Part shown: positions 11,701 through 23,002 of the stretch, one piece after another
Layout: each line of letters opens with the position of its first letter
How positions within the stretch are numbered: the stretch's first letter is position 1
From: Fragilariopsis cylindrus CCMP1102
Lineage: Eukaryota; Bacillariophyta; Bacillariophyceae; Bacillariales; Bacillariaceae
Length of the DNA: 38,417 nt
NCBI GenBank assembly: GCA_900095095.1
Contig: FMBT01000605.1
Span: forward strand, 1-38,417
Direction of reading: 5' to 3'
The notes under the pieces: generated by a model
The model's database searches: none
What the model saw: only the letters and a program-made list of their open reading frames with translations
Told to the model about the DNA's origin: nothing
Position numbers and translations under genes: made by a program

Positions 11701-14700
11701 TCGCTTTTTAAAGGCTTCTGTCATATTATGACGACCGACCACCACGAGAGAAGTCGTCTCTTGAATTGCATCGCGACATTCTCTCTTTCTCTTTCATACC
11801 ATTTCTATTATTCGTATTCCTTTATCATCTCACTCACCTTTACCGTTTATGTAATTTGTAAATGTAGAACTTTTTCTGAGAGTAATGAGTTTGTGTCATA
11901 CCGTTGTGGTAGAAAAAGATCTTGATTTGCCCAAAACGAAAGACGAAGAAACGATAGATGTTGAAGAAGTTGATAATGGCATGGTTCAAACTGATACTGA
12001 TAGTGAACAGCATCAGCATGAACAGGGACCTGGTGGTGCACCGTTCGGGTATGCGTATCAGGCGGAAAGTCCTGACGAAGGTGCACTTGTTTCAGAATCT
12101 TCTAAGACATTTGGGTTTCAGGTCCTGAGTCGTGATTCAACAGGAATAAAACTCAAATGCAATCATCCTACTTTATTTCGAGACGAACAATTAATTGAAG
12201 GATTAAAAACTGGCAAATTAGATCCCAAAAAAGTTGCAGCCGATAGTGTGAGCGGACAAGCTCCTGCGAAAAGTAGTACACGCAGTAGTAGTAGTAGTAG
12301 TAGTGGTGGTAATAGCAACGACAGCAATGGTATCGAAACATGGTCCGTTCTTGCCATCAACAAGTTCGATTCGACACGAAAACGGATGTCGATTTTACTT
12401 CGCTCCCCACCAGAATTGGGATCAGCTCCAATGCTTCTTTGCAAGGGTGCGGATTCTGCTATGCTCGATCCAGAAATTTGTTCTGGATCGAAAACACTCA
12501 ACTCTATTACGGAAGATGATGATTCAGTTATAAGCAACGGTAGCAATGATTCCAAATGGGAAATCACTACGACTCTTGGAATCCAATCTCACCTTGGTGA
12601 GTTTGCGTCGGAAGGGTTGCGTACATTAGTTCTTGGGGTACGATTTTTGACCGAAGATCAATGCAATGATTGGCTCGAGACGTATAATGCAGCCTCAACT
12701 GCCATTGATAATCGAGATAAGAAATTAACACAAGCAGCAGAGGATATTGAAAAGGAATTGCACATTGTCGGTGCAACAGCAATTGAAGATAAATTACAAG
12801 TTGGGGTACCTGATACAATCGCGACCCTTGAGGATGCTGGAATAAAGCTGTGGGTCTTGACGGGAGATAAAAGGGAGACAGCTGTAGAAATAGGCTACTC
12901 AACGAAAGTAAGTTCTAACGAAACTGGAACCAAGCAAATCAAAATCAAAACTAAAATGATCTGTACAATTGATATAGTACAAACCTCATTCCTTATCTGT
13001 TTCTATAATTTTTACTACTAATTTTCAGGTGTTAACACCCCAAATGCATTTAACAGAATTTGTTGATCGCGGTGCTGAATTTGTTCGTGCGCAATGTGCT
13101 ATGGAATTTATGCGTCTCGTGAAGGCAGGCAAACTACGTAAGTTAAACCTTCTAAAATTATCATTTGTACTGTTCTGTGTAAACAGATTGTACTTTACTG
13201 GCTAACATAACTCTTTTTCATTCTAAACTTTCCTTTCTCTTCGCTGTATTCGCTGGCATTTTATAATCAGCCAATTATCAACGTGCAGTCGTCGATGCTA
13301 AACAACGAAAGACTTGGTTGAAAAATGTTTCATACTTTATTGGTAAAGTTACCAGCATCTTCTTTCGAGGTATAAAGCGACTTACATTGCAGTTGAGTAT
13401 ATTTTTACGGGGGATGTTTGGTGTTAAGAGAATGGTTCAACAACAAAGATTAGAAATTCTAAAGGAAGATCAAGCATCCACGAAGGAAACACCAAATGAT
13501 ATAATTCGAAGGTGTGTGCATAATGCCAACAGTGGAACGAACATCCCACTCTCGTCATATTTCTAACTGCCCATTTTTTTCTTTTTTCCATTTCTCCATT
13601 TATGTTAAAGACGGAACGTTCGAAACAGAGCGGAAGCCATCATAAAACGTTATAAGGCAATGCATCCTGTCATTAATGAAACCGAACCAGAATTATCGAC
13701 CGATGTCCTGCCACAGGTATTCACTCGAGCACGATCATCAACTCATATGCTCGACATACATAACAGCAGTCTGGGTGCGAACACACGTGCGTCGACGTTG
13801 TCCCAATTGGCCGCACAAGACTTATCCGAGAGGCAAGGAAAACATGGAAGTGGTGATGAGGATATTCTTTCTCATACAAGCTTCGTTCCTAAAGGAGATG
13901 AATCAACAGGTATTTTTGATAGGAAAAGAAGAACGTTACTTGAGCGCGCGTTTGCTGCAGATCGCGAAGTCAGAAAAGGACTGCTCATTAAACATCTTAA
14001 GAAAGAGAAACGAAATGAAGTACTGGCATCGTCTCCATCTACACCTCACGCAATCGTTCCGTCCGGTGACGGTCAAAGAGGTATGTAACGAACACATCTT
14101 CAGATAAACAAAGACCATCGATCAGTTAAACAAAATTGCAATTAGATTCGACTACTCACCATTTCATTTTGACTTTTCATCCCCTTCTTTCTTATAATAT
14201 AAAAATAGCTCTGGTAATAGAAGGAGCTGCATTGGCGCATTTACAAGGTGATAGTGAGTTGGAAGAACTGATGTTTAACATTGCAAGTCGATGCGATGCA
14301 GTAATAGCGTGTCGTGTCACCCCTCGGCAGAAGGTAAGTGATTCTACATTTAATTAAACAAAATCACCTACATACCTACATAAAGAAATTCAATCTAATC
14401 CCTTTTCTTCAATTTTTCTATAGGCACAGCTTGTTAAGTTGGTGCGGCATCATGTTGTTCCAGAACCTGTTACGTTAGCAATTGGTGATGGAGCAAATGA
14501 CGTCGGAATGATACACGAAGCTCATGTTGGCATCGGTATTTCTGGGAAAGAAGTAAGTACATTATTTTTCATGAATAGACTCAATTCAATATTCATTAAG
14601 TAATTTTTTTTGACACTCATTATGCTTCATGTTCTTCAATTCATGCACAATTCTCCTTTATCAGGGTCAGCAAGCTGTTAACGCTTCTGACTTTTCAATT

Positions 14701-15869
14701 GGTCAATTTAGATTCCTTGAAAATCTAGGTAAGCGAATGTAACAACTTATACAGTGTATCGAATTAATTAGTTCATCCATCCATGCGCTAATCTGAGTTT
14801 CTTGATCTTTTGAAAATCTCTACTGTAACACAATACGGGCAAACTAAAGTTTTGTATCACGGACGCTGGGACTATATGCGTATGACGATGGTTATTTTGT
14901 ATTCATTTTTTAAGAACTTCTGTCTTGCTGGGACTTTGATTTTGTTTAACACCCAAACATTATTCAGCGGCACAACGTTATACGATCAATGGATTTTGTC
15001 TGGATTCAACTTCGTGATATTTTTCCCAATCTTCTTCCTTGGAATGTTTGATAGGAATCTTGAGAAGAACTATGTAAAGAAGAATCCCGGGGTATATAAA
15101 GCGACCCAACAAAAAGAAGTAATTGCTCCTCGCATCCTTCTTAGATGGTTTCTTACAGTATTTGTTTATGTTAGTATCCGTAAGTTTTTGAACTCGTTAA
15201 ACTTATTCCTAATTCTTTCATTTAATGTGTGTTTTCGTGTATTGTGATTCATTCCAGTTCGTATGCATCTTACCTATTTCTTTATGTTTAGTATTCTATG
15301 GACAAATGCCTACGTTGTCTAGTAACGGTTCTTCAGCTTTTTCAGGTCTAATGGGGAACAAAGTCGTGATCGGAGACGGACAAATTAATGATTTACAGAG
15401 TGTGGGAACTATTATGTACACATCCTTGATTTTTCTTCTTTTGATCAAAGTAATGTATGAAACTCGGTCTATTATTAATGGTAAATGGCCGACTGCATTT
15501 TTATACTGCTGTGACAGAAACGTCAAGTCCAAGGATGGAGGTTTTCTCAGCAGGATCCCCTACACATGGTATGCAATTATATTCGGGTCTATTTTCTTTT
15601 GGTTTTTCTGCCTTTTCGTCTACTGTGAGGCACCGAAATATACTGGACCTGAAGCAGGAACATTTTTCGTAATGGTCGATGTGGCTTCGCACGTTTTTGG
15701 AACGTCAAGTTTGACGTACTTAATGGTATTTTTCATCCCAATTGCCGGTATCGCCATAGATGTATCTGTTAAAGTGTTCTCAAATATGTTTTATCCGAGT
15801 CAAACTCAAATTCATCGTGAATTGGAATATTTAGGATTGAATCATTTGAAGAAAGCTAAGACCGAATAG
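8724..15869 (+). CDS. P4-type ATPase, aminophospholipid flippase, 14 exons
   Basis: Moves phospholipids from the outer to the cytosolic leaflet at the cost of ATP; P4 enzymes usually need a CDC50 partner, which is not in this window. Exons that join in frame to 1707 aa: 8724-8972, 9147-10348, 10529-10638, 10926-11195, 11379-11585, 11868-12907, 13029-13137, 13271-13511, 13611-14080, 14209-14333, 14424-14552, 14665-14728, 14850-15179, 15292-15869. Family signatures in order: [12 protein letters not shown] near the N-terminus, actuator loop DGETN (D282), phosphorylation site DKTGT (D592), KGAD (K872), TGDK (D1013), GDGANDV (D1363, D1367), then the paired membrane helices of the C-terminal half. 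It is longer than usual because of acidic or Ser/Thr inserts in the actuator and nucleotide domains, and because about 290 residues lie between TGDK and ALVIEG. Intron 13 is placed by phase, using the acceptor at 15290-15291. Exons 1-4 differ from later exons in codon use and donor type. Confidence 0.93.
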
Positions 15870-17151
15870 GAATGAATCCGCACATATATAACGCTGATAG
15901 TAATACTATACTCTTCTATAACTAATAAATACAAATCCATTATTTTTAATGTATCCACGACGGTGAAATATAATCTGGTTATAGTCAATGTTGTAGTAGT
16001 AGTAGTAGTAGTAGTGGTTGGTGTTGTAGTAGTCTCATCGTTGTTGATCATGTTGATGCTAGTGTTTAGTCATGAGTAACAACTCATGATTAAATCAGTC
16101 ACGAGTAACGACTCGTGTCCAATAAGCATTGCAACACTAATTGTTCATCTTGAATTTTTGATTTGAATTTTGATTTGATCTACGCATTGCGTGTGTGAGA
16201 AGATCAAAAGTCTCCAAAACGACAAACGGTCTCAGATCGGAATTGCTCAAAACAGACTCATCATCATCATCATCATCATCGACGTAGAATAAAAATGTGA
16301 GTATTCCTCTTGATTTGATTCATTCATTCTGTATCTTGATTGCATCAATTGATGTTGTTGTTATCGTATTGTCATCATCGTTAGTTATCATCATCCTTAA
16401 TCGTTGGTCGTCGTCAATAATAGTAATAATAATAATAATAATCCTAGTTCGACAACAAGAAGAACAAGAAGAAGTAGGACGTCGTAAATCGTGGTGGTAG
16501 TGGTAGTGACAATAATCGATTGTCATTTTCATCACGACACAACTCCCGAAGAATTTAACTGAACGACGGTCGTTCGTCGTTGTTCAACGAAGAAGAAATC
16601 GACATCGCATCGTCGTTGTAGTAACTACCGTCATCGCAGTGACTACCGTCGTCGTCAATCATCAATGACAACACAACATTCATGATGAATAAATAATAAC
16701 ACTTCTTTCTATCTACCGTTGTAGAACAGTTATCCGTAACATCATCGTCATTGTATAGTAAGAAGGTGGGTAGTAGTAGTAGTAGTACCGACGAAGAAGA
16801 ACAACAACAACAACATCGTCATCATCATCAAGGTCATTAGCAACGTCAACATCAATGTCAACATCAGCAATAATAAACACGTGTACTTGTACAACGCACG
16901 AACAAATAAAAGTGGAGAAGAAGAGGAAGGAGAAGAAGAAGAAGAAGACCAACAACCACAATAATCTAATAACAGTAGTATGATGAAGAGAAAGAATATA
17001 TCATCAACATCAACATCACCATTATTCGGCAGGCATATACGAATAATAACAATTCATCATCATCTAATAATCTCTCTCACTCATCTCGCTCGATCTCTCT
17101 TATTGTTGTTTAATTTCTTTTATTTTTCCTCAAGTATTACTATTACTAAAT
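15870..17151. other. Intergenic region with trinucleotide-rich DNA
   Basis: Follows the flippase stop. It is rich in gtagta, gtcgtc and catcat repeats, which open short frames on both strands, but none reads like a protein. A sequence resembling a splice donor (gtgagtattcc) near 16296 could belong to a 5' leader intron of the next gene; this is not certain. Confidence 0.5.
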
Positions 17152-17829
17152 ATGAATTCTGGTTCTAAACATAAGTCGAATGCTCCGGCACCGGAACCAC
17201 CAGCACCTGCTACACTAGCACCTGTGCCTCCTGCACCTGTGCCTCCTGCACCTCCGTCTCCTCTCTCTGTTCCCGCATCAACTGATGCTGAGGAAAATGA
17301 TGTGCGCGTCGCTAAGATGTTCAAAAAGACTGATGATGATGCTTCTATTACTGCTGATGCTATGCTTACTCCTGCTCCAGTTGGTAATGTAGCTGCTGCT
17401 ACTTCTGAAACTGCCGTCCGATCCGAACATCCTTTTTCTCCTTCAGCATCAATTCTTTCTCCTCACGTATCAACACGAAAGAAGAGAAGAAAAGGAGAAA
17501 ACCGACAACTTTACGAGGAGGATGATGTTTTCTTTACTCCTGGTGCTATACTTACTCCTGTTCCAGTTGGTAATGTAGCTGCTGCTACTTCTAAAACTGC
17601 CGTCCGATCCGAACATCCTTCTTCTCTTTCAGCATCAATTCTTTCTCCCCACGTATCAACACGAAAGAAGAGAAGAAAAGGAGAAAACCGACAACTTTAC
17701 GAGGAGGATGATGTTTTCTTTACTCCTGGTGCTATGCTTACTCCTGTTCCAGTTGGTAATGTAGCTGCTGCTGCTTCTAAAATTGCTCCCGTCCGATCCA
17801 ATTTTCCTTCTTTCATGCGTCAAATTTGA
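17152..17829 (+). CDS. 62-aa tandem-repeat protein of unknown function
   Basis: A 225-residue single-exon frame. Residues 3-45 are Pro/Ala-rich. From about residue 71 the protein consists of two full repeats and one partial repeat of 62 residues (186 bases; unit starts near 17362, 17548 and 17734). Each unit reads LTPxPVGNVAAA, then TAVRSEHP, SASILSPHVSTRKKRRKGEN, then RQLYEEDDVFFTPG. The RKKRRK patch could be a nuclear localisation signal. The two full DNA copies are nearly identical, with only a few base differences, so the duplication is recent or kept homogeneous. The near absence of frame-breaking changes supports a real gene. No family was recognised. The start is the first in-frame ATG; an upstream exon is possible. 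Confidence 0.65.
   Translation: MNSGSKHKSNAPAPEPPAPATLAPVPPAPVPPAPPSPLSVPASTDAEENDVRVAKMFKKTDDDASITADAMLTPAPVGNVAAATSETAVRSEHPFSPSASILSPHVSTRKKRRKGENRQLYEEDDVFFTPGAILTPVPVGNVAAATSKTAVRSEHPSSLSASILSPHVSTRKKRRKGENRQLYEEDDVFFTPGAMLTPVPVGNVAAAASKIAPVRSNFPSFMRQI
17362..17800 (+). repeat. 186-base tandem repeat inside the coding frame
   Basis: Units begin at 17362, 17548 and 17734 (partial). The period is an exact multiple of three, which keeps the reading frame. Confidence 0.9.
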
Positions 17830-18637
17830 GTTTATTTTGTCACGTTCTTCATAACTATTCGCACCTCCAAAGATTTTTATTTTTATTTATCTGCAAATTA
17901 GCGTGTTTTTAACACGCGTAAAATACCGCAAAATTCCTTATAGCTTGAATCCTGTTGAGTACATTTATATTATGTTGTAAAATTACTTAACTATATTGAC
18001 ATTAAAATACAGTACAAGTCAATTGCATATATCATTATATTAGCCGTTGCAGTTGCAGATGTTGTTGCTGTTGCATTTGCCACTATAGATTCGACTACTG
18101 AAGTATTATTAGCAGTTGCTGGATGTTGCTGTTGCTGTTATCTTCAATTTCTTTGGTGGAGAAGACAAAGAAGATGATAATGCTAGTGCATTATTCCTTC
18201 CATACATACAACACAAAGGGTAGGGGGTGTAAGCTGAAGATATCTGTCCATGATATCTTATCCTTTTTCCCTTTCTTTGTAACTGTGATGTAGAACCTTG
18301 TTTGAATAATCATGGGAACTACCATCATTGGTATCATATCTGTGCTATAAACAATCTACTTGATCATTGTGCTGAGTCATATAGTACACTCCAATGATAA
18401 ACTGTCAACCAATTATTGCTAGATAGTATGCAGATATAGTTTTAATTGAGGAATAGATTTGACCATCAGCTTTACAGCACATACAAAAGCAGCATGTTAT
18501 CTTCTGCTGCTGCTGCTGTATTCTCTAAATGAATGAGGGGTTTCCTGTGTTGACTCTGCTGCCTAGCCTGCCACAAACAAAGTAGAGACTCCTTTTCTAC
18601 TCTCTTTCTCTCTCTCTGTGTGTGGGTATGTGTATCC

Positions 18638-18676
<39 letters not shown>

Positions 18677-19981
18677 CCACTCTCTCAACTAAGATTATTT
18701 GTGTTGTCAATCATTATTATTATTATTATTATTCAACATGGGTGCTATGCTCTTGCCTTGCCATCTGCACTCAGGACTTTAACTGATACCTATACACAAG
18801 GAGACTTGTCCAATCTAACTAACAAGATCAATATGTAGCAGTCTAGATTCTTCTTTACTATGATTTATTGTGTAGGGGCAGGAATAAGTGCCTGTATGCA
18901 AAGCTGCACTCAATGCTGCTAAAATTGGTAGCCTTAGACAAACTAATGAATACACTAAGTTGCTTGTTATCAGTAATGTTAGTGTATTGCTCTCTCTATC
19001 TCTATCTCTCTATCTGTTGTATGAGACATACAATGTAGGCATATTTCCTTACATCATCCCTAAGAGTCATATACAATCCTTTCAAGCTAAATACTCAAAA
19101 AAGCTTGACACTCCTAACCTGCTACCAACCTATCTAGCCTCATATTGCTTTTCCATTTTAGATACTCTATTTGGGGCCTACACTGGACACTACTTTCTTT
19201 GCATTCTCCTCCCCTTGCCCTCCAGCTCCAGCTCCATCTCTTTCTTGTGACTGATGTGTGCATGCCTGGTTAGCTGCCTCCTTCTATATCATTTTGTCTC
19301 TGAGATCTAATATGATCATAATGTGATAGGATGAACACATTGATATTTTTTTCTGATGCACACACACACACACACACACCACACATGATGTACACATGTA
19401 CCAGGCTAATAATTAGTAGTGCATAAACTGAAATTCCAGTCATTGTCATCTACCAACCAAAACTGACAACATGTGACCTTGCTGATTGCATTGAGTTGAA
19501 TCGAGTTGAATCGAGCTGAGTTGAATTGAATTGAATTGCATTGAATTGCATTGAATTGAAAAGTGGCAAATTTATCCACTTTGTCACATCGACCTTTGTC
19601 TATCTTATTGCATACACTTCATGGAATTGGAGAAAAGAAGTGCTAGCTACTAGAGCTATATACAAAGAATGACTGTACTGTGACCGTGAAAAGTATACTA
19701 AAAGTATACCACCGCGCACAACAGTTGTATTCTTAATACAGTGCAAAATACAGTGGTAATATCAGACATGCACCAAGTGAAAAACCACTGTAAAATAACT
19801 AAGAGAATTTAACAAGTAGAAACACTAGTACAGTGCAAAAAGTAAAAGTTACTAGTGATTATTGACCTAATTTTTTTAGAATTTAACAGGCAGAAACACT
19901 AGTAAAACAACTGTGAACTGAAATTAATTTTTACTAGTAATTACAGTGCAAAAAGTAAAAGTTACTACTAATTATTGACCT
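17830..19981. other. Repeat-rich intergenic DNA left of the recombinase
   Basis: No gene is supported. It contains a CT array at about 18597-18675, an ATT run at about 18713-18734, a CA run at about 19361-19378, a GAATT-type array at about 19495-19560, GTATAC boxes at 19689-19709, and two related repeats at 19803-19983 that lead into the recombinase stop codon. The 120-codon frame at 18888-19250 has no recognisable domain and does not begin with ATG. Confidence 0.55.
19495..19560. repeat. Imperfect GAATT/GAGTT pentanucleotide array
   Basis: Successive gagttgaatc and gaattgaatt units with gcatt variants, similar to the array upstream of the flippase. Confidence 0.75.
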
Positions 19982-19983
19982 TT
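19803..19983. repeat. Direct repeat pair next to the recombinase stop
   Basis: Copy 1 (19803-19868) and copy 2 (19879-19983) share agaatttaac, gaaacactagta, cagtgcaaaaagtaaaagtt and attgacct. Copy 2 carries an extra stretch of about 35 bases in the middle. The second copy ends on the stop codon of the recombinase gene. Confidence 0.75.
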
Positions 19984-22900
19984 ATGATCCTTTTTGATGT
20001 GGGTTTATCTTGAACAGTTCTCTGCAACTTTCACTACAAAATACGTACTGTTCATTGTCTGGATCGAATAAGTTGTTGGTCATACCGCAAGGTAGATGAT
20101 GTACGTACTTCTTGCAGTTGTTGTTATTATTGCGGCATTTGTAAAGTCGATTAGTACAACCACAGCCTGGTATATCACATCTTGCATTTTCTTCTCTACG
20201 ATCAGTAGTATTGCCAGCATCTGCATTAGCTAAAGATTCTAAAGCTGCAGTAGCAACATCAGTAGGAGGCACGCTATTACCATTATTATTTGCAGTAGTA
20301 GTAGTAGCAGTAGTAGTAGTACGACCTCTTAGTAGAAGTTGTTGCTGGTGGGAAGCTTCTGCTTGTGCTTGGAGTTGTCGTCTCATGTTATCATTATTAA
20401 TACGACCAAATTCAGCTTGTTGAGAACGACGCTGTGTGCCACGATTATTATTATTTGTATTAATACAGCGTTGGTTTTGATGATTACTACTATTGTTTTT
20501 ACGGCTGGTGGTGGTGGTGGTAGTGGTGGTAGTGTTGTTGTTATTACTATTAGTAGTAGTAGTAGCAGCAGCATCAGTAGTAGCAGCAGCAGTAGCAGTA
20601 GTAGTAGTAGTAGTGGTAGTAGTAGTGGTATTTCTACGTTGTTGGCGGATTCGATGACGCACAGTAGTGGATGGGGTTCTTTTTCTTTTCTTCTGTTCTT
20701 GACTAGGATTGTTACGATTAGTAAGAGAAGGTAACAACAATTCTTTATCACAATCATTGCCATTTTTTCCTATGAATGAGGGAAGAATATGTTTTGACCA
20801 TGTTGATACTACCCAATTCAGTGCTTTATTCTTTCCATTTTTAAAACAAAAAGAAACCCTCTCTCTAAGTACTTTAATACATTCATCATGATATATTTTA
20901 AGATCATTATTTGTTATTAAATCAAAATCTTCTGGTAATGATAATGATACATGCTTTTCTAAGTATCTAAATATTGGACACCAATGCAGTTTGAACGTTG
21001 TTCTTAATGTAGTTGTTGGTAGTGATTTCGGCTTCAAATTTCTAAAGGGACGAATGCGTTTCCCAGTTGTTGATGCATCCATACCACAGAACCAAAAAAC
21101 AATACCAGCTTTTAGAGTAGCTGCTGTAGGAAAAGAGAAATGTTCGGGGACAAAATAAAAATGTCCACCATATGTAAATAGCATATCTGCTGCTACACCT
21201 GCAGTTTGTACCTGAGATGTTGCTGCTGCTGATGCAGATACATTATTGGCACTGCCACTACCACCTAGGCGTTCAACAAGGTTTTCAATTCGCTCATCAA
21301 GATTTTCATTGTATCTTCGTTCAACCTCAGTAAACATCATTTGAATACGTTCATTTGTAGGATGGCCTGATTCTAAAGCACGGTCCTCAAACTCATCATG
21401 AATAGCTGCTCTAAGTTCAGCTGTTTGTGATTGTTGATTATCTCTAAACTCTCTAACAATACCAAGAACTTCCTGGATTGATCGTGCGTGATTAATGTGC
21501 GGGGGAATACCAGTTGTAACTGTCATTACACCATCGGTTGGATCAAGAGTAACAAGAGTTTTTAATCTGTCTAATAATTGACGGTTTAGATGATGAAGAA
21601 TACTAATATTATTGAAATCATGACCAGGTGTCTTCGTCATTTGTTCTCGTAATGAGTTTGAATGATAGACAAAACAAGCAAAAGATCGTACCAAGATAGG
21701 GACAAAACATTGATGTTCTTCAAGAATACCCCCAAACATAATGTCCATACCACTTTTAATGTCATCATTTTTCATTGGATTAGTCATATTCCAATGTGGG
21801 GGCAACGTATCAAATTGATCTGAGTTGGCATCTAATCCGCTCAAAACTCGACCAAGATATTGATCTCCCACACTCCCAAAGTGCCAATAACAGTCTAATA
21901 CCTTTCCTATACTCCATTCACCTCTTCTAGCAATTGAATTGAGTGACGGTGGGACTGTTGTACCAGCAACAGCATAAGTAGATGATCCTTTGCGAAAGCT
22001 ATAAGCATTGAGTCGTTTTTCTTCCATGTGATTTTCAACTTCTTCTTTATGAGGTGCTACAACTGAAATAAGTTGTTCACAATAATTAGCAGAAGCTGTA
22101 CCATCCTTAACACCTTTGGTTAGGAATAATTTGCTGTTTCCCTTCAACTTTTCTTCTCCCCGTAATGAAATCCAAATGCATAACCCTGTCCAAAAGCATA
22201 AACGCCAATCATAAGGATTAGCAAATATATTCTTTTCTGATAAGCGTTCAGCATTTTTATCTGCTTTTGAGTCATCATATTTCACAACGATAGAATCAAC
22301 ACCAAGGCTAAAATTGCCAAAATGAAGTGGATCTATTGACGCTGATCTTGCCATACAGTTCCACTGAGACAACGTCCAGAACCAAACCATGATATTGTTT
22401 GTATCTAATGCCCATTGTAAAACCAGAACATATAGTGTCATTGGAATTGGATCACTAGTGTTATCTTCCGTATTTCCTTTCTTCTTTGCATTTGTAAACT
22501 CTTTTTTATATCCTTTAAGGAATTTTTCAATCTTTCTATAAAAGGATATAGGAAGTGGTTTGTCCGCAGTCTTAGATCCCCACATAATAGCATCCTTGTA
22601 CTTTCTAAGATCATCCCAACTCTTCAATTTTTTATCGGGTTTCGTCTTGGTCTTCGTCAAGAAGTACAGAAAATATTCAGCATTCAATCCATCATAGACA
22701 AGATCTTTCTTGTATTTACCTTTAAAGAAATACTTTGTTTTGTCATGCTGATCAGCTGTGCTTACATCATCTACACCAATTGCATAATATTCAGGGAGAT
22801 GTTCCTTCCAATATTTCATGATTGCATTAAGTCTGTTACGATAATTGGTCCTACACTTGTCATCCATATCATACTTAGCTGTTTCGTTACACATTTCCTT

Positions 22901-23002
22901 ATGGTCGTCGGGTAGAGCTAAACTTGCTCCGATAATAGGAGCACTATCATTAGTGTTTCTATCATGAGCATAGTAGCGACCTGTTTGTGTTCCATTTGGC
23001 AT
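19982..23002 (-). CDS. Crypton-like tyrosine recombinase with Cys-rich tail
   Basis: An intact 1006-residue single-exon frame. Residues about 185-390 match a tyrosine recombinase catalytic domain: box I arginine in CMARSAS (R219), the lysine hairpin in KYDDSKADK (K246 or K249), box II YSFRKGSSTY (R337), then RRGEWS (W363) and, nine residues later, the probable nucleophile in DCYWHF (Y372). The usual box II histidine is Y334. A helical, possibly coiled-coil stretch lies at about 505-580. Residues about 605-690 (GIVFWFCGMD, RPFRNL, HWCPIFRYLEKH) resemble the DNA-binding part found after the recombinase domain in Cryptons; that is inference. Next come a basic patch (KKRKR, 771-775), poly-Thr/Asn, and a Cys/His-rich tail (about 945-990: CDIPGCGC, YKC, HHLPC, FCSESC) that probably binds zinc. 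The role would be cut-and-paste movement of the element through a circular intermediate. Confidence 0.85.
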   Translation of the reverse strand: MPNGTQTGRYYAHDRNTNDSAPIIGASLALPDDHKEMCNETAKYDMDDKCRTNYRNRLNAIMKYWKEHLPEYYAIGVDDVSTADQHDKTKYFFKGKYKKDLVYDGLNAEYFLYFLTKTKTKPDKKLKSWDDLRKYKDAIMWGSKTADKPLPISFYRKIEKFLKGYKKEFTNAKKKGNTEDNTSDPIPMTLYVLVLQWALDTNNIMVWFWTLSQWNCMARSASIDPLHFGNFSLGVDSIVVKYDDSKADKNAERLSEKNIFANPYDWRLCFWTGLCIWISLRGEEKLKGNSKLFLTKGVKDGTASANYCEQLISVVAPHKEEVENHMEEKRLNAYSFRKGSSTYAVAGTTVPPSLNSIARRGEWSIGKVLDCYWHFGSVGDQYLGRVLSGLDANSDQFDTLPPHWNMTNPMKNDDIKSGMDIMFGGILEEHQCFVPILVRSFACFVYHSNSLREQMTKTPGHDFNNISILHHLNRQLLDRLKTLVTLDPTDGVMTVTTGIPPHINHARSIQEVLGIVREFRDNQQSQTAELRAAIHDEFEDRALESGHPTNERIQMMFTEVERRYNENLDERIENLVERLGGSGSANNVSASAAATSQVQTAGVAADMLFTYGGHFYFVPEHFSFPTAATLKAGIVFWFCGMDASTTGKRIRPFRNLKPKSLPTTTLRTTFKLHWCPIFRYLEKHVSLSLPEDFDLITNNDLKIYHDECIKVLRERVSFCFKNGKNKALNWVVSTWSKHILPSFIGKNGNDCDKELLLPSLTNRNNPSQEQKKRKRTPSTTVRHRIRQQRRNTTTTTTTTTTTATAAATTDAAATTTTNSNNNNTTTTTTTTTSRKNNSSNHQNQRCINTNNNNRGTQRRSQQAEFGRINNDNMRRQLQAQAEASHQQQLLLRGRTTTTATTTTANNNGNSVPPTDVATAALESLANADAGNTTDRREENARCDIPGCGCTNRLYKCRNNNNNCKKYVHHLPCGMTNNLFDPDNEQYVFCSESCRELFKINPHQKGS

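Noticed and set aside
16297-16961. Overlapping plus- and minus-strand frames rich in V, I, D, S and Y
   Set aside because: They come from trinucleotide repeats that are open in several frames at once; no protein-like pattern.
18888-19250. 120-codon plus-strand frame in the repeat-rich region
   Set aside because: No ATG at its start, no recognisable domain, and it ends in a simple Ser/Leu-rich stretch from CT-rich DNA.
20211-20763. Plus- and minus-strand frames inside the recombinase gene
   Set aside because: Shadows of the poly-Thr/Asn tract of the real gene.
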